A stretch of DNA of 64,000 nt, from the NCBI GenBank assembly GCA_900169235.1, contig FWCC01000238.1:332634-396633 (forward strand), read 5' to 3'. Below, piece by piece: positions 1 through 11,863 of the stretch (within the stretch, counting starts at the first letter, position 1; every line of letters starts with the position of its first letter). Source of the DNA: Zarea fungicola. Its lineage: Eukaryota > Ascomycota > Sordariomycetes > Hypocreales > Cordycipitaceae. Below the pieces are notes generated by a model. The model did no database searches. It saw only the letters and a list, made by a program, of their open reading frames with translations, and was not told the origin of the DNA. Position numbers and translations under genes: made by a program.

Positions 1-300
1 TCGCGTTTTCGTGACCGCTTCTCGCCGTTTTCCTTCCACCCCCCACCCAAAGCCGACCTGTACGGCCCAATAGCCATTTCTCGTGCTGGTCGACGATCGA
101 GAGCCGGATACCCCAAGGGTTCTGCTCACTCGGGAGATCATTGAATCCCTTTTTTGGTCGGCGACGACCGGTGACAAGTCTATCGCTTGGAATAGCCCCT
201 ACGCTCACCCGTAGGCTCTCTCAAGCTTTGTCCGATTTTTGTTTTCTCAACTGCCGCGACGAGTCCAGTACCGTAGACTCACCACGCTGCATATTCCACC
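1..300 (+). other. Upstream region / 5' leader of the La-motif gene
   Basis: No coding signal is visible. The stretch is pyrimidine-rich and leads directly to the ATG at 301, which sits in the good context CACC-ATG-G. It is most simply the promoter and 5' UTR of the downstream gene. The window edge cuts it off, so an upstream gene cannot be judged. Confidence 0.5.
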
Positions 301-2508
301 ATGGCCACTGCTTCAGCCTTTTCTTATGCGCAGGCTGCAAAGGGTGAAAACTCTCCCAGCTCTGAATCTCCCCAGACTTCCTCGCAAGCTGTCGAATCGC
401 TCCCAATCATTCCTGCCGAAGCGGCTACCTCGTTAGACGATGGCCACACCACCGAGTCCTACGACCAAGCAATCAACCCGTCTTCTGCCGACAGGCACGA
501 GGCCGCCAGCACGGTCGGTTCTGAGAGCGATATCCGCTCCGAGTCTGTCACCTTCAGAAGGGCAGATGGCCGTAAGGATGAAGAATTGAGCAGATTAGAG
601 CGCCCGTGGCGCAGAGCCGATAGGGAGGCTATATCGTCCACTCGATCTGTCGAAGATGCCGACTCAAAGCGACGCAAGAGCAAGAAGAAGGGTACTGAAA
701 AGCCCGTCGAAGAGGAGCCCAAGATTGAGCTCACTGAAGCCCCTGTTCCCTCTGTCAACATCTGGCTCCAACGCAAGGAGGCTCACACTGCCAAGGCTGT
801 CAAGCCAGACGATGCCAGCAGCACCGCTGGCACTGCTACCTCGGAAGAGGTCGTCAAGCCATTCGTCAAGGCTACTGACTTCGCTGCCGCTGTGACCGGA
901 ACCAAATCAGTCCGCAAAACTGATGCTCCGCGCCCTGAGCGTGCCAGTCGTGGCTCCAGAGTTGCCGACAAGGACGCCAAAGATAGCAAGGGTGAGACTC
1001 CCCCGTCTGTCGAAGACACTACGCTCTGGCCGACTCCGGAGACTGCCGCTGTCCAGGAAGACAAGGACACCAAGAAGAAGAGCGACACCAAACCCGAACC
1101 CAAAGAGACCCAGGACGATGCCAGCAAGCCTCGCTCCAAAGAGAAGTGGGTTACCTATGACTATGTGCCTACAGTCAGCTTCGAGACGCAACTACCACAG
1201 CTGCGCACGTCCAAGCCCCGTGGTGGCGCCAGAAATGTCAATGGCACTCGTCCTACAAGTACCAACCAGACTGGCGAAAAGACTACTGCCGCCGCCGCTG
1301 CTCCCAAGCCCAACGACAGAAGGCAAAGCACGAATGGCGCTCCTCGCACAACCTCGCAGCCTCCGAGCAAGAGGGCCTCTGTTGATGTGGCTGTCCTCCG
1401 CGAGCAACGCAAGGTTTCAGGAAGTGCCACAAGTGAAAAGACCAAAGATGCCCCCGCTGCTCCTATCGTACGTATTGCTACTTGATTTGTCTCGTTTTGC
1501 ACTGCTAACTTGTCAATGTAGGAGCAGACACAAGCGCCCCGCGAACGTGTCGACAACCGTTCTGACAGAGGCCGCGGTGGATACAGAGGACGTGGTGGTC
1601 ACCACACCAATCCGCACTCTCAGCACCAGCACGCAGCATCCTTCAATGCCAACGGCGCCGTCACTGGCCGCTCCCAAGGCCCCTACAGCCCCCCTCCCCG
1701 TGGCGGTCATGGCCAAATGTTCATGCCCCCCAGCCAGAGAGGACGTGGAGGCCGCAACGGCACTGCCAACTTTCACCGTATGTCGCTGCCTAACGGCCGC
1801 ATTCCTGCCGTCCAGACACAGTTTACCTCTTACGAGTATCCCATGGCTCCTTTGAGTGCAATGCCCTACCAGCAGCCACAGCCCTACTGGGACAACATGA
1901 CTGTTCCTGTACTCAAGAACCAGATCGAGTACTACTTCTCCATTGAGAACTTGTGCAAGGATGTTTACTTGCGCGCCAGAATGGACTCTCAGGGCTTCGT
2001 GCCCATGCACTTCATTGCAGCATTTAAGCGTGTTCGGGAGCTATCGGCTGACATTGGAATGCTTCGTGCCGTTTGCGAAATGTCTACGGATATTGACTTG
2101 GCTGTTGGTGAGGATGATGTTGAGCGTGTGCGAAGAAGGGAGGGATGGGAAAGCTTTGTCCTACCTATGGAGGAGCGTGACGAACTGGCAAGAAACCATG
2201 GCCCAGCCCAGCTGTCTTTCAAGAACCGAAGTCCCTACAACATGGCAGCGCAATTCAACGGTATGCAGATGCCTTATGGCATGACCTCTCCTTCATCCTA
2301 CGTCCCTCACGAGCAATATCATCAATATGATAACCACGCAGTGAATGGTATCAACGGAGTTGCCCAAAAGGGCGCATCACAACTGTCAGCCGCCGTACCA
2401 GACTTTGCACCGTCAGCGGCTGTCATGAACCCCGATGCTAAGACCAACGGTACAGTCAACGGCACCTACGAGAAGCAGAATGGTGTCCATACCGAGGCCG
2501 AAGTCTAA
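301..2508 (+). CDS. La-motif RNA-binding protein (LARP1/Slf1/Sro9-like)
   Basis: Predicted 717 aa in two exons, 301-1467 and 1522-2508. The intron 1468-1521 has donor GTACGT, branch GCTAAC and acceptor TAG, and keeps the frame. The first ~390 residues are low-complexity and rich in Ser, Lys, Ala and Pro. Exon 2 opens with Arg/Gly-rich runs, a common RNA-binding feature. The La motif lies at about residues 511-600, with the hallmark VLKNQIEYYFSIENL followed by KDVYLRARMDSQGFVP. The C-terminus is rich in Asn, Gln and Tyr. Proteins of this class (yeast Slf1 and Sro9, animal LARP1) bind mRNA in the cytoplasm and associate with polysomes. I see no RRM next to the La motif and no animal-type DM15 repeats, which favours the fungal Slf1/Sro9 type over genuine La (Lhp1). 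The family is certain; orthology to a particular yeast paralogue is not. Confidence 0.93.
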
Positions 2509-3872
2509 GAATCAAGCTGTATGACTGATGACACCGCGGTGCGCGCTGCTGCAAAGTGCCGCGAGGACACTACATGGCCAGGTAAGCTCGCAGAGCACGC
2601 TGCTGCGGAAGGCGGCCGCCCCAGAAACAAATTTCCCTTTGTATATTGCTGGCATGATCTTTAAGCGAACGAGGCTTGTGATTTCGGATTTGATAGACGG
2701 CGTGCACTACATTCAGCTATAAGCTGTGAGTATGGCCATGCTTTGACCCAAAATTTGGGTACCAAAAGTTGAAAAGGAAAAAAGGGTCACGGCGTTTGCA
2801 CTAGGGCTTGTTTGAAAATCACGGCATTGCATCGAATGTATGGGCTGCCAGGTACAGAGCGAGGTCAACGCCATCTGAATCTCGATACTTTTGCTGATTT
2901 TATTCGGGAATTTTGTTTCCTTTTTTTTTTCTTTTTTTTTCTGCAAACTCATCGAGCGACGGATAACGACACTCGGTCGGACTTCTTTTCGGTACATAAT
3001 CTTCTTTTCACAAACATGTTTCGACACTTTCAGAAACAGCATTGGAACAACAAACGCGTGACAACATGAACGAGGTTGGGATGCCAGCATACTACCCTTT
3101 CGAGCCACTCCAATGGCTAACACATAAAAGCACAAAAAAACCAGTTGAGATGCGGTACTACATGTCATCGAGGAGTTGAACTCGACATGTTTTCACCGTC
3201 GGGGATGGGTGCTATTTGTACCATTGTCCTTTTCCTAGTTGAAGAATTTACCGCCTATTAAATATGCGGCACTTATGCATTTTTTTTAAAAAAAAAATCA
3301 AAAGCTTTGGGGAGTTTTTTTTCTTGCTGATATTACCATTCAAAACGCATTTTTTTTTTTTGGACTGCAGTGTTCAGTTCTCCCTTCCCCGAAGGAAGAT
3401 TCACCAAGTTGTGCCATGAACTTTTTTCTTCATATCTTGCTTGACGCACAACAAGAGTTTAGGCGATCAAATTACAAATTGCCTATGGATTTTTTTCCCG
3501 TTTGATTTGGATTGATTTTTTCCTCGGTTTTCTCTTCTTTTGGAACTACCTTGACGGACTCTTTACTCGATTTTAGTTGTCTTTTTCTTCCCTTGTTGGA
3601 CTTTTTTTGTCAATGGGCATGGACAGGGAGATGTGGGGTTTATTGTACGATATAGGGAGTAATTCAATAAACGTCTGGTTATTGAGATTTGAATTCGAGT
3701 AAGATGTTGGTGAATTTGTCATTGCAAGGACTATCCGCCACGCAAGGCTACCTATGTCATGGACATTGGTCTTGATTGAATGGTGTATGCATCTTGCAAC
3801 ATGGAGTTGTGTGCTACTTGGTTAAAAAAGTTGAGGTAATATTAAGGAGGAATAGACACTCATCTCATTCGT
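2509..3872. other. Gene-free spacer between La-motif gene and hydrolase gene
   Basis: No convincing reading frame. It holds the 3' UTR of the La-motif gene and that of the oppositely oriented hydrolase gene, so it is a convergent intergenic region. It is marked by long T tracts (about 2922-2941, 3282-3300 and 3350-3361). Open frames here are made of homopolymer translation and look non-coding. Confidence 0.6.
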
Positions 3873-5770
3873 TCACTGATGAGCGCGCATAACACCCGAG
3901 CGAAGAAAAGGGACCTCAAAGCCCACGACATCCCTCCCCTTGCGATAAAAAACCACTCGATCAAGCGGTTCACCCCCGTAGTGAATCCAATCCCCTACAG
4001 TCCATCCCATGCAACCATCATGCTCCAATCCAGAACCGGGTAGGTCTACAGCCGGGGGTGCGACCAGCTCTGGCCAGAGTCGCCAGACTTCCTTGACCAC
4101 GCTCTCGCCACCTTGCAGCGCTACCGTCTCTTCAGCCAAGCCTGTCGGGAACAGCCGCACCTTGTTTGAGATTCTGGGTCCAAACATGCCTAGCGACTCG
4201 TTGAATACTTTTACCCAGCCGGCGAGGATGTCAGCGTCGCCACGTGTCAAGGACGACACGGCGAGGGAGTCCTCGTCGAGAACCAGCGTCGCCCGGACAG
4301 TGGCGGTCGTCGCGTCCGTCTCGTCGCCGTTGGGGTTCTGAAACACGCCTGCGTACTCGCGCTCTGCGTACTCCCTCGTCACTGCATCCGCTGCGGCGAC
4401 CGCGACGGAGAGCGTTGCTTCGTAAATGTACGTCATCAGCGCATGCATGTCCCCCGCCGTCAGCACCACGATCCCTAGCCCGTAGTCATCCACGAGCGAA
4501 ATCTGGCTGCGATACAGCGGCGCGCCGCCGCCTTTGCCGTGCACCGTCACGGGGTGCGGGTGATTCGGCGTCAGGTTTCCGTGGCGCCGAATCTCCCACG
4601 GCATGCCGACGGCAGAAGCCATCCCCCCGGTGTAGGCGACTGGCTTGAGCCACTGCCGCGTTTGCGCAGGGGAGAGAGCGGATCGCCGTGATAGTATTGC
4701 GTGAGCGAGTTTGGATAGGTCCGCGACGGAGGAGACCAATCCGCCTCCGGGGGCGTTGATGCCATAATCGGCACCCCAGCCGCTGGTGTCGCCTGGTGGT
4801 ATGACGGCCTTGCCATCGTCGCCGGGAGATGGACGGGTGGCGGAGCTGAGGTTTAGGGGTTTGGTGACGAATTCATAGACCTGTTGGGCATACGTTCGGT
4901 TGGTGTGTGTCTCGATGGCGAGGGCGATGAGATTGAAGGCGGCGTTGGAGTAGGAGGGACGAGCGCCTGGCGGGACGATGGGGTAGGAATCGCGAAGACC
5001 GACTTGTAATTCTGGTATCAATTGTAGGTGTAAGTTCTCATGTTACTTGTTGTGAAAGATGCCTTATGGGTAAAGATTCCGTGTCTTTTAACATACGATT
5101 GGCTGTGCAGCCTTGGTTTAGGCCAATGACGCCGCATGGGGGGTATTCGGAGTCGTCGATTGGCGGGAATCCGAGGGCGAGGTAGACGTCTTTGAGAAAG
5201 TAATAGTCTGAGAATCCGTCTACAATTTATGAATTAGTTTTGCGTTTAATAATAGAGGAGGTTGAGTAAGGTGGTACAGTTTGTAGGAACACCGGCCATT
5301 TGCGACGCGAGCATTCTGAGTGTAATCGACTCCCATTCCATCTTCTCTGAGCCCTTTAGAAGAGGGAGGTACGTTTTCAAAGGTACATCCAGGTCCATAC
5401 CAGTGGCTAGCATGATGTACGTTGTCACCATCTTAGAGATGCTGCCGATGAGGTACTGGGAGTCGGCATCTACCTTTTCCGTGCCTTTCACGTTGCCTTC
5501 TGCGCGGTGGTGATACTGCCATATCGGCGTTCCTTCCTTCTGGTCTACGGAGACAACGGCGACGGAAAAGGAGAAGTTGGCTACGGGCCAAGGCATGGCC
5601 ATACTGCCAGAGGAGATGGCATCAAACGCGTGTGCGAGGTCGACAACGGCATGACGAAAGGCTGACGCGTCGGCGAGATTGGGTGGTTTAGGCAGAACAG
5701 GACCTTCTGGACGGCAATTGAGCGCTGCCGCGAGACCGGTGAGGATGTATAAATAGACAAGGATGTCCAT
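3873..5770 (-). CDS. Secreted serine hydrolase, beta-lactamase / class C PBP-like
   Basis: Predicted 584 aa in three exons read from the minus strand: 5770-5278, 5219-5097 and 5011-3873. The introns (58 and 85 nt) have donors GTACCA and GTATGT and preserve the frame. A hydrophobic N-terminus (residues 1-18) looks like a signal peptide. The beta-lactamase-type catalytic motifs are in order: SISK at about Ser110-Lys113 (SxxK nucleophile and base), YSN at about 226-228 (YxN), and HGKGG at the expected place of the third K[ST]G-like motif. Family members are extracellular or vacuolar esterases, peptidases or amidases; the substrate cannot be read from sequence. Fungal homologues of this size usually have, as here, a C-terminal beta domain after the catalytic half. 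It lies in tandem with the secreted Apple-domain gene upstream, about 620 bp away. The assignment is firm at superfamily level only. Confidence 0.9.
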
Positions 5771-6392
5771 CGTAGGAATTATTCAATGAAAAGAACTGTT
5801 GTGAGATAGTGCGGTAGTTGAGAATCATTCCGTCTTCACTTTACAGTACTTTGATTTATATATATATGGTGTTCATTATAGTTTGTTTGACTTACATATC
5901 TAGTTCGAGAAATAAAGAAATACGAAATACGCATCGATCTGCTGAATTGGTGGATGATGCCCTTTGTCGCGGGACCCAGCAAAACTCGATACGAAATACG
6001 GAGGTCCTGGTGCTCGGTGCAGAGATCTGGACCAAAACGACATCATCTACACTAGCAAGAAGAAAAATACGCTCTATGCGACAAGTTTGGTTGGCTTCAT
6101 CTGATTGTATTGTTACGCAATGGAAAAATAAAATACGCGTTAAGCGAGAAATTCACACTGTGATTACCTGCTAGACGATCCTACAGTCGTCATGACAAGT
6201 CGCAGGTTAATGAATATGAACGAAATCATACTTCCACCACAATTCTTTACGCGCCCCTGCATATATCATAATTTCAATAACTCGTTAATAATTAACGTAA
6301 ATGTTTGTACCCCGTAGACCGCCGTCTTTGCTCATTTTCCCCTTTCCCATTCCCCCATCTCCTCTTTTCCCTTCTTTCCTTTTCCTCTTTGG
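5771..6392. other. AT-rich spacer between two secreted-protein genes
   Basis: Promoter side of the hydrolase gene and 3' side of the Apple-domain gene. The one plus-strand open frame (5818-6174) has no recognisable domain and its composition follows the AT-rich DNA. The 7-mer AAATACG occurs several times (about 5919, 5926, 5992 and 6128), with no assigned meaning. Confidence 0.5.
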
Positions 6393-7454
6393 CTACGAAG
6401 ATACATCACAATCCTTGTCAAAGAATGCCCACTTCCATCCCGTCGTCGCCCCTCCAATGCCCAACGCATTGATCGAGGTATCAAACAGCCAGCAGTTATT
6501 CCCGCTCCCATCCACCGAGCCGGCCTCAAACGTCTGGCACTGCGTATTCTTGGCGCATGCGTCCTTGCACGCCGCCAGCGTCGCCACGTTGAGCCTGTCA
6601 ATCGGCGTCGTGATGAAGCTGCCCTGTAGACCGCAGCGAGAGGCGACGTCGCAGTCTTTGTCGTAGAATGTCCAGCTGAATCCCGCCTGGACGCTGCCAA
6701 TGGACATGTCGGAGAGTGAGTGGGCAAAGAGCCAACAGTTGTTGCCGTCGCCGTCAACGGTGCCAGCTTCAAAGGACTGGCAGCCCGCCCCGCGGGCGCT
6801 GCAGGCGGCTTTACAGTCATTGATGCTCTTGGCCTTGGTCGCGTAGCTGGGAGGCGTGGCGAAGCTGCCAGCGACGCCGCAACGGGAGGTGCTGGAGGTT
6901 GTCGAGGCAGTGGAGTTGCGCGTAGTGGTCGTAGTAGAGTTGAAGAGGGAGCTGCTGGTGTTCAGCGCAGTTGGCGCGGCTGTGGTTGTTGTGTTGGGAG
7001 GTGTCTTTGTGGTGCTGAATGCTGTGCTGTTGGCAGAGCTGGACAAGCTGGTACTGCTCGTGGTAGAGTTGTGTGTGGAAGTAGACGTATTGGTTGTAGT
7101 TGTAGTCGTTATCGTGCTGTTGTGGTTGTTCTTGGACTGGTCACTGCTGCTACTGCTGCTCTGACTAGCATCTTCGGAAGACGTTGTGCTGGTGCTCGAG
7201 TCACTGCTCTCCGTAGTAGTCGTCGTATCTGTAGTACTATCACGGGAGCTTGTAGTTGTAGTCGTAAGGGTAGTCAGACTAGTCGTGGTGCTTGTCGTTG
7301 TACTTGTAGATGAAGAAGACGTTGTCGTCGTATTGGTCGAGTTTCCGCTAGAGTCATCTATAATTTCGCCATCTCTCGCATCGAAACGGTTTTGGCCGTA
7401 CGCAGCGCACAATGCAGCGCATTGAACCAACAACAGAAGCCTCTTGACCTGCAT
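6393..7454 (-). CDS. Secreted Ser/Thr-rich protein with two Apple/PAN-like repeats
   Basis: Predicted 353 aa, single exon. I chose ATG 7454 because it opens directly on a signal peptide (MQVKRLLLLVQCAALCAAYG); the frame extends upstream only through a GTG. Residues ~35-190 are almost pure Ser/Thr/Asn, a mucin-like, probably heavily O-glycosylated stalk. Then come two ~75-residue cysteine-rich repeats with the same pattern: CG..GSF..., a DCKAAC or ACKDAC helix, CQ[ST]FEAG[ST]VDG.GNNCWLF, and a final FDKDCDV or YDKDCDV. This fits the fungal PAN/Apple superfamily, which binds carbohydrates or proteins. No GPI signal or C-terminal membrane segment follows the second repeat, which ends four residues before the stop. 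The role is probably cell-wall or extracellular adhesion, but the ligand is unknown. Confidence 0.85.
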   Translation of the reverse strand: MQVKRLLLLVQCAALCAAYGQNRFDARDGEIIDDSSGNSTNTTTTSSSSTSTTTSTTTSLTTLTTTTTSSRDSTTDTTTTTESSDSSTSTTSSEDASQSSSSSSDQSKNNHNSTITTTTTTNTSTSTHNSTTSSTSLSSSANSTAFSTTKTPPNTTTTAAPTALNTSSSLFNSTTTTTRNSTASTTSSTSRCGVAGSFATPPSYATKAKSINDCKAACSARGAGCQSFEAGTVDGDGNNCWLFAHSLSDMSIGSVQAGFSWTFYDKDCDVASRCGLQGSFITTPIDRLNVATLAACKDACAKNTQCQTFEAGSVDGSGNNCWLFDTSINALGIGGATTGWKWAFFDKDCDVSS

Positions 7455-9287
7455 TTTTCTTCTTCGCTGACACACTCGCTCAGCTACTGCAGTGATTGTA
7501 GAAAGAAAAGGGACATTTAGAAGTGAGGGCTGGGGCTAGGACCATTAAGAGGAGTGGGAGAGAAGGTAATACGAATGAATGGGGGCATCGGCTCTTAGTC
7601 TGTCTATTGCAAGTTTATTCCCCATTGTAGGCCATTCCCCGCTGCTGGTCAAAGCAAGCCGATCTTGTGAAATGTACCAGGAAAGCCCCAAGCAGCCAAT
7701 TGTCCTCGGCACGCCGCACGACCTGCTCCGAATGGCGTAAGTGTAGATCCTCTAAACCCAGACGAGCTTGTTGGACCGTACGATGGACATGGAAAAAGTG
7801 GAAACAAGCTGGCATCTGAGTGGTTGGTCCGAGTCGTTCCAACTATCTTTGGGCGGTGCAGAGTTGGGGTAGTTACAAACTAGTAGTTAAGACTATTGGC
7901 TTTGAACTTTGCAGAGCCTCACTTCAGCTCTGTTATATCAAGCGGGGAAGTTGGTTTTCATCGGACTCTGCTCTGCTTTTGAATCCGTTGCTCAAGCTGT
8001 TTTCTTCTTCTTCTTTCCGTTGGCCCCTCTCGCTTAACTAATTTTTTTCAGACATTGCTGACGCATTGCCCCCCGTTGCAACATGTGCATAGCTGCATTC
8101 CATTTTCTCCGACATCCAGTGGGCATCTCTGGCTCATCTGCGCCAGTGAATTTTCATATGAACGCCACTGGCAGATGTTCCGAGGTGAGCTGCAGCGTAG
8201 CTTCCGGTCATATGTAATGCGACAATGCGAGATGCCGAGGCTGGCTTGTCCGGTTGCAGGTCAATGCAGCCGCACCTCCTCACTCTTCTTCCCCACAAAG
8301 CGGGCTTTCGACTTTCCCCGCCTCAAGCCACACCCCGCAAACAAAACAAATGAGGCCATTGGTTGGATTAATGAATTATTTTCAGAAGTTAGTTTTATTG
8401 TTAAGAGTACAGTATAACTAGATTCCTCCATTGCCTTGTTTCATTTGTAATAGGCGTGCTCTGTGGAGTAAATACAGCAAGCCGCACCATCTACTCAAAC
8501 TCAGTAGTGATGGCCTTATGGGAATGCGTGTTGCAAGCACCCATGACGGCTTCAATATCTTCTAAAAACAGTGCCCTTCGTTTCGATTTACAGTCTGACT
8601 GAGCTTCCCGTCTTCCAACCAGAGCAATCCCAGTCCTGCATATCCATTCAAACCTCCCAAAACACTAATTGACTTAAATAGAGACTGTCTCTGCAACAAA
8701 ATCTCATTCTTGATGGTAATGTATCTTCATACAATACTCCTTCATCGGAATGAGATGAAACGGTTCGAGAGCGTGGCTGACGGGAAGAATCCTACATTCC
8801 CTTCTTTACTTGCTGGCCGGAACGTTGATGCAGGTCCAGAGAGCACATGCGAGATGGCTTCTTTCCTTTCTAATTTTGATTTGATGCGTCACATAAAACT
8901 ATAAATGCTTACTTTTACACCGACTGCAGTGCAATTCAGGCTCGTAGCCAATTAAACTCCCAGTCATCTGCATTTAATTAAGTTTCTGCCACGTAGAGTC
9001 CAAATCAGGCTTGCCGGCTGCATGAAGTTACTCATACATGTCGCAACATGAAAAATGATTCAATATATGGTGTTGATTCACTCGCTAAGCGCTCGAAAGG
9101 TACTGTAGTTGGTATGAGAGCAGGTACCAAGCCTGCAAATACTACAGAGGGAGAAGACAGTAACGTGAGAGATTTCAGGCTTTATTTGCACCATTTTGCA
9201 CCTTCAAGTCCAGGATGCATTATTAATACGGATTCAGTTTCGTATGGCGCTGTTATGTAGTAGATATTTGAGATACACACTCTTATT
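7455..9287. other. Gene-free spacer, 1.8 kb
   Basis: I see no supported gene. It contains the promoter of the Apple-domain gene and the 3' region of NPR3. Open frames up to ~120 codons (for example 8055-8417 plus) show no domain, no splice-supported continuation and no coding-like composition. Confidence 0.5.
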
Positions 9288-11863
9288 TTACCAGTGTCTC
9301 GTACAAATCAAGTATTCGCTCATCGCAGTGAGAAGATTCCAAGCTTCCTTACGCTTCATCTCTTCCTGCAAAGCGATCCTCTCTAGTGCGCAGTGCCCAT
9401 CAAAGTAGCGACACATGACGCCCCACGCCTGTCGCACTTTATCGTCGCGCAGTCGTGACGCAATGGCCGCAAGGTACCGCGACTCCAGACCCGTCGTCTT
9501 CTTAGCGTCGAGGATAATGTGTGGCGCGATACCCGTGAGGTGTAGGCTACGGTTCGTCGATGGATGCGCCGTCGCCTCGGGAACTACCTTGAGTATGTGC
9601 GCTGCAGCTTTGTCAGCGGCCTCGCGGGTGACACGCTGCGCGATGCGCTCAAGGCGTGCGAGCTCGGCGGCGCGCTCCGTCGTCGTGGGAATGGGCACTG
9701 CGCCCGCTCCCGTGGTACTGCCGCTAGCTGCGGAATCGTTGGCCGTGGAGACGGAAGAGCCGCCATCAGTAATGGTACTGGCAACGCTGGCGAGACTAGT
9801 CTTGCGCATCGCCCCTGTGGTCGACGGGCGACGGGTAAATGGGTCTGCGGAGCCAAGCGAGTTGGACAGTGCAGAGTTGGTGCTCACAGGAGAGAGGGCG
9901 GCACCCATCTTATCGTCATCATGGCCATCCTCCCCATCCTCTATGACGCGAGATAGATGATGATGCGGCCGTGGCACAGCCGTGGTCATGGGCGACACAG
10001 ACGATGTGGCGCCGGCCGAGTGCGGTGAAGTTGATGGCGTCGGCCCCTCGAGCTCCTCGGCCTCCATCTCATAGTCGACCTGGTAAATGATCTCGGGCCA
10101 CACGACGACGTAAGCAAACGTACACAACTGCGTGACCCAGCCGCCACGCATGAGCCACGCCAGCATTTGCAGGTACTGCGGGCGGTGGATTTTGTTGGGG
10201 CAAAACGTCTTGTACGGCCGCGGGCACACAGACATGTCGGAAAGGAAGTTGGCCAGGGGCGGTGCCATTGGATAGGCACGCTGCCACTCGGCGCTTGCAT
10301 CGGGCAGACGCGAGAGATCGCAGTTAGGGGACACGATGTAAGTGTCGCGCGCGTGGAGTGGCGGGATGGCAATGGCGCGTCGCCAGAAGATAAAATGCTG
10401 CGCAAACTTGCGTACTTGAGAGAGGCTGAGGACATTGCTCTGGCCCACTTGATAGAAGCTATTTCTCGTTAGCAACAGTGAGCAGTGGAAATTCGTGCAA
10501 AGGCCGTGTGGGAGAATGGGCAGGAAGCGGCGGCTCACCTCATAGTCGGTTTTGATATACGCACAAACTCTACCATGGGCAACGTGCTTGGGTCGCCATC
10601 GGCCTGCAACTCGGCTATAATCTTCTTTTCATCTTCCATGAGCAACAGGCCAAAATTGCGGTCGAGGAAACCAGGTTCATCAAGCGCATCCTGTGACAGA
10701 AAGTCATTGGCCGTTGTGAGCCACAGCCCTCGCACGCGCTTGGTCTCTTCTGGTGGAAGGTCGGCGACGTAAAATGGTGCGGGTATCTGTAGAGAGGGGC
10801 TGAGGATGCCCGCTGCGGTATCAAGATGTAGCGTGGCAATCTTGTTTTGCGAGACTGCTTGGTAAATATCGTGCACTGAGGCCGCGAGGGACGACTGCTG
10901 CACCAGCTGTTTCCAGAGCTCGCTCATTCGTTTTTCTAGAAGGTGCTGTTAGTGTGCGATGTTTTTTTCCAGATTAATTGTTTAAAAGTGTGACTTGCTG
11001 TCTTCTCGCGCGCGGTCCTTGGTGGCGAGGATCTTCTTAGATTCTTTCCACACAAAGTCACTATGCTGCTGGCTGTACTTGAAGGCCTTGTTGACCTTTT
11101 TAGCGATGTTTGAATAGAGGGCGTCGACAAGCTCTCGTGTCTGGTCCTTTTTTGGTCGCAAGATAAAGACCAAGTTGAACATGGTCATGGAACTTCTCTT
11201 TTCTTCATCCTCTTCCTTTTTATCCTTTTCCTTTTCTTTGTCTTTGTCACTGTCCTTATCCTTATCCTTATCGTTTTCCTCATGGACCGGTCCGTCAGAG
11301 TCATTCGGGCCAGACACCGTTGAAATTGCAATTGATGGCGCCCTTGGCGCCCCAGCCGTACCGTCATCGTCTAGGGCGGATGATGCGCGATTCTTGCTCT
11401 TCTTGGCCTTTTTCCACTTGCCGCTCTCCGGGACGTGGATTGGATATGATACGCAGAGAAGCGGATCCAGTGACAATTGAAAGAGCCTCTTGTGATAGGA
11501 CCGCGCAGGCGTCAGTATGCTGGCAAGATCGCGCGTGGGAAACCCCGCGACGCTCTCCCAGGGGACCGTCTGGCTACCGGACTCGGACATGTGGTGCTCG
11601 TCATGGTGGTTGTGATGGTGCCGGTTGTGGCGGCCGTAGCTATGCTTGTTCGAAGAGAAGGAGTGGTCATTGGGGTCGCGGTGGAGCGGTCGCGCGAGCC
11701 GCTCGAGCAGCATATCCTCGGAGATGGCCGCATCGACGGGGTCGACGTCGGTATTGACGGGGAGTACGGTGGGTGGGTAGTGGAAGACAAAGGCTGGGCC
11801 GTCGCGCGAGCGATTGATGACGAGGGCGACTGCGATGAGGTTGTCGGGATTTATAAAGGACAT
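9288..11863 (-). CDS. NPR3: Nitrogen permease regulator 3 (GATOR1/SEACIT subunit)
   Basis: Predicted 810 aa in three exons: 11863-10999, 10935-10539 and 10458-9288 (minus strand). The N-terminus carries the Npr3 signature IAVALVINRSRDGPAFVFHYPP, and FNLVFIL follows a highly charged Lys/Asp/Glu repeat at about residues 190-225. The middle (MSELWKQLVQQSSLAASVHDIYQAV) and the C-terminal winged-helix-like part (HRPQYLQMLAWLMRGGWV) are typical of the family. In yeast, Npr3 with Npr2 and Iml1 forms SEACIT, a GTPase-activating complex that restrains TORC1 at the vacuole during amino-acid or nitrogen limitation. Intron 2 (10538-10459) is canonical. Intron 1 (10998-10936) works in frame only as a GC-AG intron with donor GCAAGT; the available GT two bases further on breaks the frame. 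Confidence 0.95.

Noticed and set aside
923..1855. Plus-strand 310-codon open frame overlapping the La-motif gene
   Set aside because: It is a shifted-frame shadow of the Ser/Ala/Pro-rich coding sequence; only the spliced 301-2508 frame contains the La motif.
2713..3168. Minus-strand 151-codon frame
   Set aside because: It runs through T/A homopolymers (Lys and Glu runs), starts without support and has no domain.
7454..7475. Upstream extension of the Apple-domain protein by seven residues
   Set aside because: The extension begins with GTG; the ATG at 7454 starts exactly at the signal peptide.
11200..11290. Repetitive AAG/GAC-type run that could suggest an array or satellite
   Set aside because: It is coding: the Lys/Asp/Glu-rich low-complexity segment of NPR3, in frame and without spacers.
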